A stretch of DNA of 14,301 nt. Source: an uncultured Alphaproteobacteria bacterium (GTDB taxonomy: Bacteria > Pseudomonadota > Alphaproteobacteria > RUG11792). Below, piece after piece: positions 13,182 to 14,301 of the stretch. The stretch spans positions 1 through 14,301 of the forward strand of contig CAJOOW010000003.1 in the NCBI GenBank assembly GCA_905236375.1. Reading direction: 5' to 3'. A model generated the notes under the pieces. That model made no database searches and had not been told where the DNA came from. It saw only the letters and a program-made list of their open reading frames with translations. Position 1 is the stretch's first letter. The number at the start of each line of letters is the position of its first letter. The translations under genes and the position numbers were made by a program.

Positions 13182-14219
13182 CTATAATTTTTTAACAAAT
13201 TCTTTACAGATCGTAGATAAAATCACCGCCATCGGAACAGAAATGAAAATTCCAATAGTTCCCAAGATTGAAACGCAAGCGCAGATTGAAAAAAGAAGCC
13301 AGGCCGGTTGAATTCCTGTGCTTTTACCAATGAACTTCGGCGTTATAAAGTTCGAATCCAAAAATGGGATAACAATATAAAGCGCAATAGTAATAACATA
13401 AAGATAAGAGGAGGAATAATTCTCCAAGGATGTAGCTAATGTCGTTAATAATCCAATCAAAGGGCCAAAAAACGGTGCAATTGACAAAACCCCTGATGTT
13501 ATGCCACAAACTATATATCGATCAGCTCCAATAACCCACAATCCAATTGTATAGGCTGAAGCTAAAATCAAACAGACAATCAACTGGCCCCTAATATATT
13601 TTCCAAGTTTTGAATTTACCTTCTTGATTGTTTCGATAAATGTTGGAGAAGCAAATTTCTTTAAAACAGTATCAAACGAATCTTCGACTTTTTGCCAATC
13701 TTTCAGAAGATAAAAGGTTATGATTGGAGTCATAAAAACGAACATAATTATATAAACAAATGTCATCCCAGTATCTATAAAAGTTGGAATATGCCTTGGC
13801 AAATTTGAAGCAAGTTCAATAAGATACTTATCAAAAACGGTTCCAACATCAAAAGTCTTGTCTATTCCAACTGACAAAGCCAATCCATTAAGATGGTTAT
13901 TTATATAAGCTGGAAGTGATTTGAGAAGCCCTGGCAAGCTTTGCATTATAAAAATTGCTGCATTTTTCAGAAGAGGGATTAGAAAGATTGCAAAGAGTGA
14001 CACAACAAAAACAATTCCCAAAACAATAATAGCAGCAGAAAAAGTTGTTGATATATGCAAGGTTTTAGATAGCTTTTTCAGTGGCACGTGGAATGAATAA
14101 GCAAGAATAATTGCTATAAAAAAAGGAATTATCCATTGCCCCATTTCGTAACACAAAACAATTAATACTAAGGAAAGAAAAAAGTTTATCAGCAGTTTTG
14201 ATTTTTTTGTCCGTTCCAT
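13182..14219 (-). CDS. AI-2E family membrane protein
   Basis: The 345-residue protein is an integral membrane protein of the AI-2E transporter family, which includes proteins proposed to export autoinducer-2 or act as Na+/H+ antiporters. It has about eight hydrophobic segments (near 10-25, 30-45, 62-83, 152-172, 212-232, 238-262, 272-288 and 305-338). The family hallmarks are present: YIRGQLIV (208-215), IAPFFGPLIG (247-256), and DSNFITPKFIGKSTG (288-302). The central hydrophilic stretch of about 100-150 is also typical. I chose the ATG at 14219 (MERTKKSKLL) because it gives the family's usual start; an upstream GTG at 14270 has no ribosome binding site either. Its actual substrate cannot be told from sequence. 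Confidence 0.88.
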   Translation of the reverse strand: MERTKKSKLLINFFLSLVLIVLCYEMGQWIIPFFIAIILAYSFHVPLKKLSKTLHISTTFSAAIIVLGIVFVVSLFAIFLIPLLKNAAIFIMQSLPGLLKSLPAYINNHLNGLALSVGIDKTFDVGTVFDKYLIELASNLPRHIPTFIDTGMTFVYIIMFVFMTPIITFYLLKDWQKVEDSFDTVLKKFASPTFIETIKKVNSKLGKYIRGQLIVCLILASAYTIGLWVIGADRYIVCGITSGVLSIAPFFGPLIGLLTTLATSLENYSSSYLYVITIALYIVIPFLDSNFITPKFIGKSTGIQPAWLLFSICACVSILGTIGIFISVPMAVILSTICKEFVKKL

Positions 14220-14270
14220 TTGAAGCCATGCAATACTACTCGACTTTTTGATTATATCATCGCAAATCAC

Positions 14271-14301
14271 TTTGATCTAGATAATGAAAAAAAAAAAAAA
14301 A
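14271..14301. other. Window end with a 15-A homopolymer
   Basis: The last 15 bases (14287-14301) are all A, directly upstream of the AI-2E-family gene. A homopolymer ending exactly at the window edge may be a sequence or assembly boundary. Confidence 0.6.

Overview
The window looks like chromosomal DNA from an AT-rich, probably host-associated alphaproteobacterium. The S18 and S6 proteins read as alphaproteobacterial, one relic is a pyruvate dehydrogenase E2 with an alphaproteobacterial-style C-terminus, and much of the rest encodes unfamiliar exported proteins. A Holosporales- or Rickettsiales-like symbiont is my best guess, with low certainty. The standard genetic code is in use: intact genes spell Trp as TGG and several end in TGA.

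Left part (1-3080, minus strand). rpsF and rpsR form the usual ribosomal pair behind a clear sigma70-type promoter. No rplI is visible in the 143 bases beyond rpsR. Next come two unrecognised exported proteins that look co-transcribed. The upstream one has a good promoter and a signal-peptide start, but an in-frame TGA cuts it after 53 codons. The same gene carries three copies of a 36-bp in-frame repeat.

Middle (3080-8640, plus strand). A gene-free stretch with four hairpins (3081-3457) precedes guanine deaminase (GuaD type), a patatin-like protein that lacks its nucleophile serine, and a DUF4015-type lipoprotein. These are followed by a tight pair (small beta-barrel protein plus PAAR-like DUF4280 protein) and a 421-residue cysteine-rich lipoprotein with its own strong promoter and terminator.

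Relic and RNA region (8640-10225). The C-terminal part of a dihydrolipoamide acyltransferase (pyruvate dehydrogenase E2) survives as a frameshifted, stop-containing pseudogene. After it come an exported Lys/Glu-rich protein, a highly structured intergenic region with a 17-bp RNA-type stem, and a bidirectional terminator.

Right part (10228-14301, minus strand). An AI-2E-family membrane protein, a 616-residue exported protein with a long disordered N-terminal region, and an outer-membrane beta-barrel are read in the same direction. The window ends in a run of 15 A.

Taken together, housekeeping genes (rpsF/rpsR, guaD) are interspersed with a dense set of exported, envelope and possibly effector-type proteins and with decaying gene fragments. 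The best lead for something new is the barrel / PAAR-like / lipoprotein cluster at 6201-8559. The hairpin-rich RNA candidates at 9900-9999 and 3144-3306 come next.
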